31,862 nucleotides of DNA from CAZQYC01 sp043746555 (GTDB lineage Bacteria > Pseudomonadota > Gammaproteobacteria > Steroidobacterales > Steroidobacteraceae). A program made the translations under genes and the position numbers. The notes under the pieces are model-generated. The model saw nothing but the letters and a program-made list of their open reading frames with translations, made no database searches and had not been told where the DNA came from. Location of the stretch: assembly GCA_043746555.1 (NCBI GenBank), contig JAYTQU010000067.1, positions 1 through 31,862 of the forward strand, given 5' to 3'. This document shows, one piece after another, positions 31,590 through 31,862 of the stretch. How positions within the stretch are numbered: position 1 is the stretch's first letter; every line of letters begins with the position of its first letter.

Positions 31590-31862
31590 ATGACATCCCT
31601 GGCGCAGATTTTAGCCTCTTTGGAATCTAAAAGTGACATCCATCGCACCATCGTCCAGCGCGCCATTGTCGATGAGGATTGGGCGCAGGGTCGCACGGTC
31701 TTTGGCGGGCTGATCGCGGCGCTCGCGAATGCAGCGATGCGCACCGGCATTCCTGCCGATCGACCGCTGCGCGCATTGCAAATCGTATACGTCGGGCCGA
31801 ATAGCCCAGGCGCGATCGACTTCGCGCCGCAAGTGTTACGCGCGGGCAAAGCGGTCACGTTG
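31590..31862 (+). CDS. Acyl-CoA thioesterase-like protein, 3' partial
   Basis: The frame is open for 91 codons to the window edge. The residues Ile-Val-Asp-Glu-Asp-Trp-Ala-Gln-Gly-Arg-Thr-Val-Phe-Gly-Gly and Arg-Pro-Leu-Arg-Ala-Leu-Gln-Ile-Val-Tyr-Val-Gly-Pro match the N-terminal hotdog domain of TesB-like acyl-CoA thioesterases. These hydrolyse acyl-CoA to free acid and CoA in the cytoplasm. The ATG at 31590 lacks a strong ribosome site; a TTG at 31572 is in frame. It is divergent from the sensor kinase with 85 bases between. The catalytic residues of the second hotdog domain are off-window. Confidence 0.8.
   Translation, partial: MTSLAQILASLESKSDIHRTIVQRAIVDEDWAQGRTVFGGLIAALANAAMRTGIPADRPLRALQIVYVGPNSPGAIDFAPQVLRAGKAVTL

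Overview
The window looks like a chromosomal segment of a Gram-negative bacterium of the Pseudomonadota, probably a gammaproteobacterium (inference). The signs are lipoproteins, an Slt70-type transglycosylase, an outer-membrane porin of the alginate-export family, HlyD/ABC export genes and a sigma-54 promoter. GC content is in the mid-fifties by eye. No rRNA, tRNA, CRISPR array or recognisable transposase was seen.

Left part (1-9.4 kb). The window opens inside a HvfC/BufC-type gene (DUF2063; RiPP/bufferin maturation). A tail-to-tail hicA/hicB-like toxin-antitoxin pair follows. Next is an M48 metalloprotease-TPR lipoprotein gene that is broken into three frames. Divergent from it is an operon of a C-terminally truncated pirin, a HlyD-type adaptor, an ABC ATPase and an ABC-2 permease, with start-stop overlaps. 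Then come a tiny lipoprotein, a class II aldolase-like protein and a large soluble lytic transglycosylase.

Middle part (9.4-15.2 kb). This stretch reads like an accessory island. It holds a vapBC-type pair with an inverted-repeat operator, a membrane-anchored alpha/beta hydrolase, and a HI1419/HI1420-type toxin-antitoxin pair. It also holds a quinone-oxidoreductase-like enzyme and a small multi-pass membrane protein. Gene-poor gaps of 100 to 616 bases separate them. The HI1419/HI1420 pair has a well-formed promoter with a perfect 16-bp palindrome, placed so that the toxin mRNA would be leaderless.

Right part (15.2-31.9 kb). Genes here are mostly housekeeping or assimilation functions: a double-retropepsin/TPR protein, threonine ammonia-lyase (ilvA), a class V aminotransferase with a Tat-like N-terminus, a membrane protein, and an alpha/beta-hydrolase-fold protein lacking the usual Ser and His. 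A nitrate-uptake operon then reads on the minus strand as nrtA-nrtB-nrtCD-porin behind a sigma-54 promoter. Upstream of it lies a 1302-residue hybrid sensor kinase (three PAS, HisKA/HATPase, two REC, HPt). The window ends in a divergent acyl-CoA thioesterase-like gene cut by the edge.

The nitrate genes form a coherent route: porin across the outer membrane, NrtA binding in the periplasm, NrtB/NrtCD transport across the inner membrane. Expression is probably tied to nitrogen status through sigma-54. No wholly new multi-gene system could be demonstrated. The most unusual points are the twice-frameshifted protease, the truncated pirin coupled to an exporter, the leaderless palindrome-controlled TA promoter, the catalytically altered hydrolase, and the asymmetric fused ATPase.
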